Below are positions 39,257-48,410 of a DNA stretch of 64,000 nucleotides, piece after piece (positions within the stretch are counted from its first letter, which is position 1; every line of letters starts with the position of its first letter). A program made the position numbers and the translations under genes. The stretch comes from Pseudobacteroides cellulosolvens ATCC 35603 = DSM 2933 (GTDB lineage: Bacteria; Bacillota; Clostridia; Acetivibrionales; DSM-2933), in NCBI RefSeq assembly GCF_001262605.1, contig NZ_LGTC01000001.1, positions 6,497,501 through 6,561,500 on the forward strand, read 5' to 3'. A model generated the notes under the pieces. That model did no database searches and had not been told where the DNA came from. It was given only the letters and a program-made list of their open reading frames with translations.

Positions 39257-40060
39257 TCACTGCTTACTTCCAAGCAAATTTAGGGTATGCTCTATTAAAT
39301 TAATGCCTCCCCATTTACCGTGGCCCGGTATTACAGTTTCAGCGTCTTCTTTATACTTATCAAATACATTTTTAACGGATTTTGGCCACTGCTCAATATT
39401 TGCATCCGTTGTGCTTCCTAAATCCTTTGAATCTTCAGATTTTATCAGGCACCCGCCAAATAATACTTTGTATTTTGGCAGCCAAACAGTTATATTGTCT
39501 TTTGAGTGACCCTCACCGGGATAAAACGTTTCTATTACTGTATCTCCTACCTCAATCACGGGCTCTAAATCAAGCTTTGGTTCTGGTTTCTTGAAACCGT
39601 TCTTTTCTGCTTCCTTGACAGTTAGGCTGGTACTTCTCACATCCATGTTCTGTTCAAGTAATGTGGAGATTCCGCCAATCCTGTCAGCATGGGCATGTGT
39701 TATGACTGCTAAGACGATTTCCATATTAAAAGTATCCTTTGTTAGCTTTAATAATTCCTTGGTTTGAATAGGGTTCCAAGGAGTATCTATCAGAACAATA
39801 CCCTTGGATGTGATTACTAACAGTCCATTTGATGGACTTCTGCTCCCTTTGTAGTCTGAATAACTTGTATGTACCCATACATTATCATTAATTTTGGATA
39901 ACTCAACATATTCATTGTCATTTGATCCGCTTTGAAAGAAGTTTTCTGTAACCTTGAAATCATCAGGTACAATTGATTCACTTGAACAGCCTGTTGATAT
40001 TGCTACAATACATATCAAAAGCAAGTATATTAAAAAACTTCTTTTTATCATTATTTTCAT
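39257..40060 (-). CDS. subclass B1-type metallo-beta-lactamase lipoprotein
   Basis: A 267-residue MBL-fold hydrolase. All subclass B1 zinc ligands are present: His122, His124 and Asp126 in HAHADRIGG, His185 in GEGHSKDN, Cys204 in FGGCLIK, and His247 in PGHGKWG. The GGCLIK motif separates it from other MBL enzymes. The signal peptide ends in a lipobox (ISTGC, Cys25), so it is anchored outside the membrane. AGGAGG lies 7 nt before the ATG. It should hydrolyse beta-lactams including carbapenems, but activity is inferred. It is monocistronic. Confidence 0.9.
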   Translation of the reverse strand: MKIMIKRSFLIYLLLICIVAISTGCSSESIVPDDFKVTENFFQSGSNDNEYVELSKINDNVWVHTSYSDYKGSRSPSNGLLVITSKGIVLIDTPWNPIQTKELLKLTKDTFNMEIVLAVITHAHADRIGGISTLLEQNMDVRSTSLTVKEAEKNGFKKPEPKLDLEPVIEVGDTVIETFYPGEGHSKDNITVWLPKYKVLFGGCLIKSEDSKDLGSTTDANIEQWPKSVKNVFDKYKEDAETVIPGHGKWGGINLIEHTLNLLGSKQ

Positions 40061-40169
40061 AAATGCCTCCTAACAACTAAACTGTTTAAAACAAATTTGA
40101 AAGGTATATCACTTTTAATATAATTGAATTTTACCACGATTTCCAGTACAAGTAAATTCAAAAGAAAAG

Positions 40170-40237
40170 GGGCTTTTGCAAAATGTATTTTAATCACTTC
40201 ATGATGTGATTATATATTGTTTTGCAACAGCCCTGTT
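40170..40237 (-). terminator. long hairpin between SleB-like and beta-lactamase genes
   Basis: A long imperfect hairpin: gggcttttgcaaaat with ttttgcaacagccc, and aatcac with gtgatt inside. It lies between the SleB gene end and the beta-lactamase start, both on the minus strand, and its minus-strand tail is CCCCTTTTCTTTT. It probably ends the SleB transcript. The outer arm resembles some insertion-sequence termini, but no transposase is near. Confidence 0.5.
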
Positions 40238-40368
40238 ATTCTGTGAAATGTAAGATTATAAACACCTTTAAGAATGCCTTAATATAAATTATTGAGCACT
40301 ACTTTTTATATTTATACTGACTTTTATATATCTATTTCTTTCATAAGGCATATCCTTTTGCCTAAGGC

Positions 40369-41202
40369 TTAATAATAAAAATGCATTCCGTCCATTTTTT
40401 TGTATAACGTGATCCGTTTGCTTTTAAAGGGAACATCGCAAAAATACAAGCATTTACCTATATTATTGACACCCTCATAAGCCATTTTTGCTGCTGTTAT
40501 GCATTCCTGAGTAGGAACAAGGGTTTTGAATCCGGATTTGTATGCCGGCGGGAACTGGCCTCTTTGGAATATAACACCTTGAACTGTGTCAGGATAAGAA
40601 GGACTCTTTATTCTATTTAATACAACATTTGCTATAGCTACTTTGGTATCAAGTGATAAGCCTTTTCCTTCAACATAAATTATTCTTGCAAGCCAAAGCA
40701 AATCATCATCCGTATATGATCTTTTGTAAACTGAGGAAACGGGAACGGTTAGTTTATCATTATTAATAGACAGGGTATAATACTTGGGGTCCCAATCAAC
40801 TTTACATCCAAGGGTTTCAGATATAAACCTTAAAGGAACCATGGTACGGTTATTATTAATTTCGACTGATGAATCAATGGTGAATGTTTCACCGTTAATA
40901 AGTATTTCTTTTTTTCCAACAAACAATTCCATGAGACTTTTCTCTGTTACAACAAGGGCCTTATTTTCTTCCTTAACCCAGCTTATATCAGCTCCTAAAG
41001 CCTGGCTAATAAACCGCAGCGACACATATGTACGGCCGTTTTTGATGTAAGGGGGTGCATCGGTTTTGATATATTTGCCGTTAACTTTCAGGCTGATAAA
41101 AACCTGCTTGTTCAACGCATTTGTCGGAATGTGATAACTAAAACACAACAAGATCAAAACTAAAAAAAACACTACTGGCCTTGCATAATTAATTTTTCTC
41201 AT
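40369..41202 (-). CDS. cell-wall hydrolase (SleB-like) with copper-amine-oxidase-N domain
   Basis: A 277-residue exported protein. The ATG at 41202 follows AGGAG with 6-nt spacing. After a signal peptide (about 1-30) is a copper-amine-oxidase N-terminal-like repeat region (RTYVSLRFISQALGADISW and a second RTMVPLRFISETLGCKVDW), which probably binds cell wall. The C-terminal SleB/CwlJ-type hydrolase domain (about 155-277) has IYVEGKGLS with the catalytic Glu. These enzymes degrade spore cortex or peptidoglycan. It is likely active in sporulation or wall turnover. Confidence 0.88.
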   Translation of the reverse strand: MRKINYARPVVFFLVLILLCFSYHIPTNALNKQVFISLKVNGKYIKTDAPPYIKNGRTYVSLRFISQALGADISWVKEENKALVVTEKSLMELFVGKKEILINGETFTIDSSVEINNNRTMVPLRFISETLGCKVDWDPKYYTLSINNDKLTVPVSSVYKRSYTDDDLLWLARIIYVEGKGLSLDTKVAIANVVLNRIKSPSYPDTVQGVIFQRGQFPPAYKSGFKTLVPTQECITAAKMAYEGVNNIGKCLYFCDVPFKSKRITLYKKMDGMHFYY

Positions 41203-41515
41203 ACTCATCTCCTCTTTGAAATATTTTGCATTTGTTTGAAGATTACTTTTGATCAAAATTAAATATTTTATATAAATATATTATGTATCAATGCTATTTA
41301 TAAATATAAAGTGAAAAATATAAATAAATGCAATTTTGGCATTATAATATCATAACACTAGGAAGCAGGCAAGAGATGGCTTTTATACAGTGATTTGAAC
41401 AAGTAACATCATGTGTCCAAAATCCTTGTGTATCAATGCCTCTGCGGAAAGTGCGGCAAAATTCATTTTTGAAAAATGACAAAATAATTACTTGAAATAA
41501 CTATTTAACCATTCC

Positions 41516-41709
41516 TTAATAAATATTATATTCGACATGCTTATTAGCTGAATCCTGTACCCATTGTTCAAGCAATTTCAGGCTAAAAAAGTAATTGTAC
41601 CCAATTTTCGCATATGGTAGCCCTTCAAATTTACCATTAGTTATGGCAAATTTTAAATCATTCTCAGATATGTAATCAAATGAAGGTTTTGTTAAATAAA
41701 AAAGTGATC
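41516..41709 (-). pseudogene. 5'-truncated DNA-binding (excisionase-like) protein fragment
   Basis: A minus-strand frame of about 60 codons has no usable start codon; an in-frame stop lies upstream. It reads FDYISENDLKFAITNGKFEG ... IGYNYFFSLKLLEQWVQDSA, which resembles the C-terminal half of a small excisionase-type HTH protein. It is probably a remnant of a mobile element. The rest of 41203-41515 contains no gene. Confidence 0.4.
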
Positions 41710-41747
41710 CTACAGCTAAATTGATTTAGCTATAAAATCACTTTTTA
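41698..41747 (-). terminator. terminator of xylanase gene
   Basis: Imperfect stem with arms aaaaaagtgat...agctaaat and atttagct...atcactttttt, and a T run on the minus strand. It is 20 bp after the xylanase stop. Confidence 0.8.
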
Positions 41748-41765
41748 TCGTAAGATCAAGGTTAC

Positions 41766-44075
41766 TTATTTCTCAAAGCTAAGTTCACACAAATTGTTTT
41801 CGCTATTGCCATTAGCAGCCTTAAGCACGGGATAGAGCTGGAATTTCCTCTTACCGTTTTCCGAATCGTTATCGGATATGGATAAATTCCATGGTATTGT
41901 TGTGCCGGCAAGATCTTCCACTGGAAGTTCTACAGCCGCTTCCAAAACTTTGCCGTCTTTACTCCATGCAGCACTTGCTTTACCATTATAGTTGCCTGTG
42001 TCAATATCTTTACCTACAATTGTACGGAGAATGTTTACCGTATCTTCAGGTCTTATTGATATTTCAACATTGTCGTTTTCTGCAGGGTCAGCATTATTTG
42101 TAACTGTTTTATCGTCAGCCCTGGTGATATAAAGGAAGAGGGTGTTTTTGTCATATATGGCCTTCCATTCAGCATAGCAGTCATTGTTGTTCTTTGGAGA
42201 CGATTGATCTTTGAGATTTAGCTGGTTATATGCCAGCTTGTATTTAACGGCATTATCCCACACACCCGGATCTTCAACACCATCAATGGTAGGGGCTTTT
42301 AATGCTTTGCGTGCCATAAACGGTGGTAATGTATATTCTTTTGTAGCAGGCTTCTGTTGTTCGCTCACGAAGTTTAATGCTGCAAGATCTTTTCCCTGCC
42401 AACTGGTGTTTGCTCCACTTACCGGATACAGCTGGGATGTTCTTCCGCCTGTAAAGTCATCACTGTCTGTCAGTGCTGTATTCCATCCTATTGTAATTCC
42501 TGCCAAATCCTTCTCGGCGGGCATTTCAATAGAGAATTCAACAACCTTTCCATCCTTGCTCCATACTGCTTTTCTTTCACCTGCAGCAGGGTTGAAGGAC
42601 CAATCCTGTCCTATTAGGCTTCTAATCTGGTTGATTTCTCCGTTATGCTCTAAAAATAACTCAACACAGTCATTTTCATATTCTGTTGCAGCTTCCGAAA
42701 CAGTCTTGTTATCATTTCGTTCTATCATTCCGTAGAACTTGTTTTTATTATAAACAATCCTCCAAGATCCGCTGACATTCTTCAAGTCCTCAGGAGGTCG
42801 CTGGTCGCTTTCATTTAACTGGTTATATGCAAACGGATATACTAATGCATCTTTCCATTCATCAGGATCATACTTACCGTCTATGACAGGAGGCTTGGAA
42901 ACGGGGTTGGCAGCAAATGGAGGAACGACGACCCTCTTTTTCAAAGCTTCCTTTTTAAGCTTTTCATAGTCTATTTTTACAGGACCTTGCTTTAAAGCAT
43001 TGACTAAAGAAGTGTATGCCGGCTTGGGTTTGTACTCTTTGTCAAAAATATGAGCATCCCCGGATTCAGGATATGTTACAGGTACCCATGAGTGCTTGTC
43101 TGTAAGTCCCCACATTGTAAATACCTTTACCTTATCAAAGTTTAAGGCTATATTCATCAATTGAGAGTAAGCTTCTGCTTGATTTTTAAGCTGGGTTTCA
43201 TCGCCATAACCGTATATGCGGAAGTCTACTTCGGTAAAATCAACGTCCAACCCCAACTCAACAAATCTTTTTACATTATCATAAATGCTGCCCATATCGG
43301 GAGGGGTTTGCATATCGAAATGGCATTGGAAGCCAATTCCATCAATAGGTACTTTTTTGTCAAGGAGCTCTTTTACGAACTTGTAATAATAGTCGGACTT
43401 AACTCCTTTTTCTTCGATGAAAAAGTCATTCATATAAAGTTTGGCATCCGGATCGGCTTCGTGAGCCCATTGAAATGCCTTTTCTATGTATTCCGGACCG
43501 ATTTTTTCCAGCCATAAAGTATTTCTTAAAGTATAAACATCGATAACCTCGTTCACAACATCCCAGGCATGGACCTTACCTTTGTAGTGACCTACAACGG
43601 TTTTGATATGGTTTTCCAGAATCTTTAGAAGTTCTTCCTTGGAGAAATTGCCGCTGGTGAGCCAAGAAGGGTTTTCAATATGCCATACAAGGGTGTGTCC
43701 TCTTACTTTCATTTTGTTGTCTAATGCAAAGTCAACAATTTTATCTGCACCTTTAAAATCAAAGGTATCCTTTTTAGGATGGATGAATCCCCATTTCATC
43801 CTGTTTTCCGGTGTTATAAAATTGTAATTTTCTTTCAAAGTCTTTGCGTACTGGGGTTCATCAAGATGATTTGGTTCTATGGCAGCACCGACAAGCATGC
43901 CGCGTTGATCAGCTAATTGCCTGAGATTATCGGTTACATTGCTGGAGCTTTGGCTGCTGCTTGCCGGGCTTACTGAAGCTGTGGCATTGGGCTTTTTGTT
44001 ACTGCTGCTACATCCTGCCAATAAAAAGGAAGCAAGAAAAAGCAGTGAAAGTGTAAGGTGTAATAGTTTTTTCAA
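41766..44075 (-). CDS. GH10 xylanase lipoprotein with two CBM9-like modules
   Basis: A 769-residue enzyme that cleaves beta-1,4-xylan. The signal peptide ends in a lipobox (LLAGC, Cys22), so it is tethered to the membrane and not to the cellulosome; no dockerin is present. The Ser-rich linker (23-45) leads to the GH10 barrel (about 50-370), with acid/base Glu176 in WDVVNEV and nucleophile Glu282 in DVDFTEVDFR. Two CBM9-like modules follow (about 390-570 and 590-769), each starting with PPF(A/M)A and xxPxIDG. A terminator separates it from galU upstream, so it has its own promoter. Confidence 0.93.
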   Translation of the reverse strand: MKKLLHLTLSLLFLASFLLAGCSSSNKKPNATASVSPASSSQSSSNVTDNLRQLADQRGMLVGAAIEPNHLDEPQYAKTLKENYNFITPENRMKWGFIHPKKDTFDFKGADKIVDFALDNKMKVRGHTLVWHIENPSWLTSGNFSKEELLKILENHIKTVVGHYKGKVHAWDVVNEVIDVYTLRNTLWLEKIGPEYIEKAFQWAHEADPDAKLYMNDFFIEEKGVKSDYYYKFVKELLDKKVPIDGIGFQCHFDMQTPPDMGSIYDNVKRFVELGLDVDFTEVDFRIYGYGDETQLKNQAEAYSQLMNIALNFDKVKVFTMWGLTDKHSWVPVTYPESGDAHIFDKEYKPKPAYTSLVNALKQGPVKIDYEKLKKEALKKRVVVPPFAANPVSKPPVIDGKYDPDEWKDALVYPFAYNQLNESDQRPPEDLKNVSGSWRIVYNKNKFYGMIERNDNKTVSEAATEYENDCVELFLEHNGEINQIRSLIGQDWSFNPAAGERKAVWSKDGKVVEFSIEMPAEKDLAGITIGWNTALTDSDDFTGGRTSQLYPVSGANTSWQGKDLAALNFVSEQQKPATKEYTLPPFMARKALKAPTIDGVEDPGVWDNAVKYKLAYNQLNLKDQSSPKNNNDCYAEWKAIYDKNTLFLYITRADDKTVTNNADPAENDNVEISIRPEDTVNILRTIVGKDIDTGNYNGKASAAWSKDGKVLEAAVELPVEDLAGTTIPWNLSISDNDSENGKRKFQLYPVLKAANGNSENNLCELSFEK

Positions 44076-44104
44076 AAGAATTCCTCCCTTGGATTCGCTT
44101 GAAT

Positions 44105-44150
44105 TAATAAAAATGGCTTACATATGCCTGTTAAAGGATATGCAAGCCAT
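44105..44150 (-). terminator. terminator of galU
   Basis: On the minus strand a 14-bp stem (atggcttgcatat / catatgtaagccat) is followed by tttttatt. It separates galU from the xylanase gene. Confidence 0.85.
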
Positions 44151-44162
44151 AAAGAATTTATC

Positions 44163-45032
44163 TTAAAACTTATCAATAACCTTTGTCAAATAGGTTTTAA
44201 AATCATCTTTTATATCATCCCTGGTTAATGCATATTCAACAGTGGCTTCTAAGAAACCCAGCCTATTTCCTACATCATATCTTTTTCCTTCAAAGTCATA
44301 GGCATATATTGCCTCATTGCTTATAAGACTCTTAAGGGCGTCAGTCAATTGAATTTCTCCGCCTTTACCCGGTGTGGCACTTTCCAGGAATTCGAATATA
44401 TGTGGAGATATAATGTATCTTCCAAGAATAGCTATGTTGGAAGGTGCATTTTCAATATCAGGTTTTTCTACAAGATCCTTCACCTTGTAAACCCTGTCAT
44501 CAACCTGTTTGCAGCTTACTATTCCATACTTTGGAACATCTTCTTGCGGTACATGTTGAACTCCTAAAACTGTAGTTTTGTACTCGTTATATATGGAAAT
44601 CATCTGTTTTAAGCAAGGAACCTCAGAGTTGACAATATCATCGCCCAGCAAGACTGCAAAGGGTTCGTTTCCAATAAAAGATTTCGCACAATATATAGCA
44701 TGTCCCAAGCCTTTTGGTTCTTTTTGCCTTATGTAATGAATATCGACCAGATTGGATATGTCCTGTACCTGGGCCAACAGATCCTGTTTTTCCTTTTTCC
44801 TGAGTTCTTCCTCAAGCTCATAGGACTTGTCAAAGTGGTCTTCAATGGCACGTTTGTTTCTTCCGGTAACGATAATAATATCTTCTATACCTGAATCGAT
44901 AGCTTCCTCAACAATGTATTGTATTGTCGGTTTGTCTACGATAGGAAGCATTTCTTTAGGTTGTGCTTTTGTTGCAGGTAAAAACCTTGTGCCTAGTCCT
45001 GCTGCTGGAATTATGGCTTTACGTACTCTCAA
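44163..45032 (-). CDS. galU: UTP-glucose-1-phosphate uridylyltransferase
   Basis: A 290-residue enzyme that makes UDP-glucose from UTP and glucose-1-phosphate. The nucleotide-binding motif is KAIIPAAGLGTRFLPATK; EMLPIVDKPTIQYIVEEA and VEKP are also conserved. Length matches GalU (about 290-300). The TTG at 45032 is preferred, with AGAGGTG 6 nt upstream; a GTG at 45041 is the alternative. UDP-glucose feeds envelope polysaccharide synthesis. Confidence 0.95.
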   Translation of the reverse strand: MRVRKAIIPAAGLGTRFLPATKAQPKEMLPIVDKPTIQYIVEEAIDSGIEDIIIVTGRNKRAIEDHFDKSYELEEELRKKEKQDLLAQVQDISNLVDIHYIRQKEPKGLGHAIYCAKSFIGNEPFAVLLGDDIVNSEVPCLKQMISIYNEYKTTVLGVQHVPQEDVPKYGIVSCKQVDDRVYKVKDLVEKPDIENAPSNIAILGRYIISPHIFEFLESATPGKGGEIQLTDALKSLISNEAIYAYDFEGKRYDVGNRLGFLEATVEYALTRDDIKDDFKTYLTKVIDKF

Positions 45033-45166
45033 AATCAACACCTCTTTCGTCGTGAAGGTTTGTAAAATTGAATGCTATTTATACTACTTTAAATATACCA
45101 AATTATATAATAATCGGCAAATTAAAATAATTTACATAATGAATAAAGAGAATTATGTACTAATGA

Positions 45167-45376
45167 TTAAACATTCTTGCTCTTTTTGTAATTGTAAAAA
45201 GCTAGAGAAAACCATGCTGCGGTTAAAACAAAAGAAGTAATGGCTTTGATTAGATCAGATCTGACTCCCGATGCCATTGACATTCTTAAATAAACAATAC
45301 CTCCTGTTAAAAAAAGAAAACCTAGAAAAATATTAAGTTTATAATCAAATTTCCTATCTGGTATTCTAGCCATCAT
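45167..45376 (-). CDS. small two-helix membrane protein
   Basis: A 69-residue hypothetical protein with two membrane helices (about 15-31 and 42-60) and a basic C-terminus (YNYKKSKNV). GAGGTTA lies before the tandem ATG. The family is not recognised. Confidence 0.6.
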   Translation of the reverse strand: MMARIPDRKFDYKLNIFLGFLFLTGGIVYLRMSMASGVRSDLIKAITSFVLTAAWFSLAFYNYKKSKNV

Positions 45377-45469
45377 TAACCTCGTAAAATTTATTCTTGA
45401 TAGTCTAATTTTACATTAACAAGGCGGATAATTCAATGAATTTTATTTATAGCTTGGGAAAATTATAAC

Positions 45470-45517
45470 TTGCGTAAAACCGCAAAAAAGTTGCGGGACT
45501 ACGCAATTCTTTTGCGG
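45470..45517. promoter_or_regulatory. nested palindrome upstream of ABC transporter
   Basis: TTGCGTA (45470-45476) pairs with TACGCAA (45500-45506), enclosing CCGCAA (45480-45485) with TTGCGG (45491-45496). A third TTGCGG copy follows at 45512. It is about 110 bp before the ABC transporter start and may be an operator array or an RNA hairpin. Confidence 0.5.
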
Positions 45518-45628
45518 GATATACAATTAATGCTTTCGGTGACAATTTTTTTCATAGATTGTATAATTCAAAGTGGTATATGATGACAATTTGTTAATTA
45601 TTAAATGTAAACTAGGAAGGTGATGTTT

Positions 45629-46552
45629 TTGGAAAAGGCTCAAGCAGCGGTCAAATTAGAAAGTTTAAGCAAAAGAATCGGCAAAAAACTAATAATTGAT
45701 AATATATCCATGTCAATGAACTTTGGCGAGGTATTTGGTCTTTTGGGTCCAAACGGAGCTGGAAAAACAACAATAATTAGAATGATTGCAGGGCTTATTA
45801 AGCCGACATGCGGCAATGTTTATATCAATGGAGTAGATGTGCAACGTGATTTTGAAAAAGCAATATCCAATATTGGAACTATTATTGAAAACCCTGAGTT
45901 TTACAAGCACTTAAGCGGGTATCTGAATCTCAAAATCATGGCAAACATGTATCCTGATGTGAATACTGACAGAATAAATGAAGTTGTAAAAATGGTAGGA
46001 TTGACAAATAGTATAAAAGATAGGGTAAGAGGATATTCCCTGGGAATGAGGCAGCGTCTGGGTATTGCAGCGGCACTTTTGAATAATCCCAGGGTATTGG
46101 TACTGGACGAGCCTACAAACGGACTTGATCCTGCAGGTATCAGGGAAATGCGAGACAGGTTAAGAGAATTGGCACATAAGGATGGCATATGTGTGATTAT
46201 ATCCAGCCACCTATTAAGTGAAATGGAGCTGATTTGTGACAGGTTTGCAATAATTGACAAGGGTATACATATTGAAACTAAAGATATTGAAATGACAGGT
46301 GATAATGAAAACCTAAGCGTAAGTATTGAGATGTTAAAACCGGTAAATCCGGCTAAACTGGAAAAGATTTTATCTGAATTGGGTATAAGAGCCAATTCTA
46401 TATCTGAAACAAATTTAGACATTGAGCAAAGCCGTGAGGTGATATCAAAAGTTATCGGTCAACTTGTAAGGGCAGAAGTGGATATAGTTTCTGTTATTCC
46501 AAGCAAAAAGACCCTTGAAGAATACTTTATTGAAAAAACGGGGGCAAACTAA
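45629..46552 (+). CDS. ABC transporter ATP-binding protein
   Basis: An ATPase of about 307 residues of the ABC-2 (CcmA/BcrA-like) type. Walker A is GPNGAGKTT, signature YSLGMRQRLG, Walker B VLVLDEPTNGLD, with H-loop ISSHLL. The TTG at 45629 fits the AGGAAGG site 8 nt upstream better than the GTG at 45620 or ATG at 45623. Only 2 bp separate it from the permease gene. Members export antibiotics or peptides; the substrate is unknown. Confidence 0.92.
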   Translation: MEKAQAAVKLESLSKRIGKKLIIDNISMSMNFGEVFGLLGPNGAGKTTIIRMIAGLIKPTCGNVYINGVDVQRDFEKAISNIGTIIENPEFYKHLSGYLNLKIMANMYPDVNTDRINEVVKMVGLTNSIKDRVRGYSLGMRQRLGIAAALLNNPRVLVLDEPTNGLDPAGIREMRDRLRELAHKDGICVIISSHLLSEMELICDRFAIIDKGIHIETKDIEMTGDNENLSVSIEMLKPVNPAKLEKILSELGIRANSISETNLDIEQSREVISKVIGQLVRAEVDIVSVIPSKKTLEEYFIEKTGAN

Positions 46553-46554
46553 AT

Positions 46555-47523
46555 ATGAAACAATTAAAAGTTTTTTTAAAGTTGATAAGCAATGAATTAT
46601 ATAAAACATTCTTTCAAATAAAGACCATTGTATTTATTTGCTTAATGGTTGCACTTGTTGGGCTGGTCGCCTACTTGAGCGTGTCGACAGATAAGGGTGA
46701 TAAGTGGAGGGATGATACACAAAAGCAAATTGAGACTATTAAAAAGTCTATTTCGGAAACTGAATCTAAGAAGGATAAAGACGAATTTGATATAACAATG
46801 CTTAACTTTGAAAAAGATCAGTTTAAAGTTTTGGAATACAGGCTCCAACATAACATACCGGGAAATGCTATTACGCCTTTGAGGTTTGTATATAGCTGCA
46901 GCGAATTGATGGTATTAATAGTGCTTTTTATGGCTATTTTTGCGTCCAACATTGTTGCAAATGAATACTCACAAGGGACAATACGTCAATTGCTGGTTAA
47001 ACCTATAAAACGGTGGAAGATATTTATTGCCAAATACCTTTCAGCTGTTTTGGTAAGCATGGTTTTAACTATGATTTTGTTCATTGTTTCTTTAGCATTA
47101 GGATTTATATTGTTTCAGAAAAATAGTAATTCAATTTATGATGTAGTTCTTGTAAATGGAAATATTGTAGAAAGAAATATGTTAAGCCATATTTTAGCTG
47201 TTGCATTTTCCAAACTCTTTTCCATTTCAATAATAAGTGCATTGGCATTTTTTATATCAACAATTGTAAGGACTACTGGCCTTGCAATTATAGCCAGCTT
47301 GGGTATATATTTTGCAGGGTTTGTAGGCGGTATTATATTGAACAAATATCCGTTATATAAATTCTTTATAACGCCAAACCTTGATTTGCATCGTTATTTA
47401 CCTGGAGAATCCTTGCCATATGCAGGGGCTACATTCACATTCTCCATAGTGGTATGTATTGTTTATCTTATGGCATTTCTGGCTAGCGGCTTAATTGTTT
47501 TTAATAAGAGGGATGTTTTTTAA
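46555..47523 (+). CDS. ABC-2 family permease
   Basis: A 322-residue membrane protein with about six helices. The first helix (about 27-45) is followed by a long extracytoplasmic helical loop (about 48-100, Lys/Glu-rich). The remaining helices are from about 118 to the C-terminus. It is the membrane partner of the ATPase at 45629, with a 2-bp gap. The promoter of the next ABC operon lies in the following 140 bp. Confidence 0.9.
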   Translation: MKQLKVFLKLISNELYKTFFQIKTIVFICLMVALVGLVAYLSVSTDKGDKWRDDTQKQIETIKKSISETESKKDKDEFDITMLNFEKDQFKVLEYRLQHNIPGNAITPLRFVYSCSELMVLIVLFMAIFASNIVANEYSQGTIRQLLVKPIKRWKIFIAKYLSAVLVSMVLTMILFIVSLALGFILFQKNSNSIYDVVLVNGNIVERNMLSHILAVAFSKLFSISIISALAFFISTIVRTTGLAIIASLGIYFAGFVGGIILNKYPLYKFFITPNLDLHRYLPGESLPYAGATFTFSIVVCIVYLMAFLASGLIVFNKRDVF

Positions 47524-47664
47524 GCTTGTTTAATCTCTAAACTATAAAAGTAATAATTAACAATTTCGTAACTATTTTTAAAATATAATATGTTATAATC
47601 ACTGCCAAATATATAAAATTATGTAATAGCTTCAGTTTATTTCGATAAGATTGGAGAGTGTTTT

Positions 47665-48378
47665 GTGAATTTCATAAAGATTTCAGGACTTAGAAAGGTT
47701 TATAGAATAGGAAACAGTGAAAAGGTTGTAGCACTTGATAATATTGAACTTGAAGTTGAACGTGGGGAAATAATATGTATATTAGGAACATCGGGCTCGG
47801 GAAAATCCACTTTGCTGAATATGCTTGCAGGACTTGAAAAACCTACACGAGGAGAAATTTTTATTAACGGCAAGAATATTGCAAAAATGAGTGAAAATCA
47901 GCTTGCCATGTTTAGAAGGTCAACCATGGGATTTGTATTCCAGTCATATAATCTGATGCCTCATCTCACGGCATTGGAGAATGTAGCTTTTCCTCTCATG
48001 CTCAAAAACGTTTCAAAGAGGGTCAGGGATAAGAAAGCAAAAGAAATGCTGGAGCTTGTGGGATTACATAAGCAAATTAAAAGAAAACCTTCGCAGATGA
48101 GTGGAGGTCAGCAGCAAAGGGTTGGTATAGCAAGAGCATTAGTGTCCAATCCAAAGTTAATTTTTGCTGATGAACCCACAGGAAACCTGGATTCAAAAAC
48201 TACAAAGGAAGTTATGGAGCTTATTTTGTCAAAGGTTAAAGAAAATAATCAGACACTTATAATTGTTACCCATGACGTAAACATTGCCAGATATGCAGAC
48301 AGGATAATTCATATCTTCGATGGCAACATATCCAAAGTGGAGTTGGTAGATAGGCAGCAGTGTGCAGAGCAGATATAG
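47665..48378 (+). CDS. MacB/LolD-type ABC ATPase
   Basis: A 237-residue ATPase. Walker A is GTSGSGKSTLLN, signature MSGGQQQRVGIARAL, Walker B LIFADEPTGNLD. These match the MacB/LolD group that couples to FtsX-fold permeases. The start is a GTG with GGAGAG upstream. It is first of three genes with the beta-repeat protein (48411) and the permease (50857). The group probably moves or remodels something at the cell surface. Confidence 0.92.
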   Translation: MNFIKISGLRKVYRIGNSEKVVALDNIELEVERGEIICILGTSGSGKSTLLNMLAGLEKPTRGEIFINGKNIAKMSENQLAMFRRSTMGFVFQSYNLMPHLTALENVAFPLMLKNVSKRVRDKKAKEMLELVGLHKQIKRKPSQMSGGQQQRVGIARALVSNPKLIFADEPTGNLDSKTTKEVMELILSKVKENNQTLIIVTHDVNIARYADRIIHIFDGNISKVELVDRQQCAEQI

Positions 48379-48410
48379 ATAAATTTTATATTAAATGAGG
48401 AGAAATGTTT

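Noticed and set aside
40170..40237. Insertion-sequence end (gggctgttgcaaaac)
   Set aside because: The hairpin has terminator position and a T-rich tail, and no transposase or second end is near.
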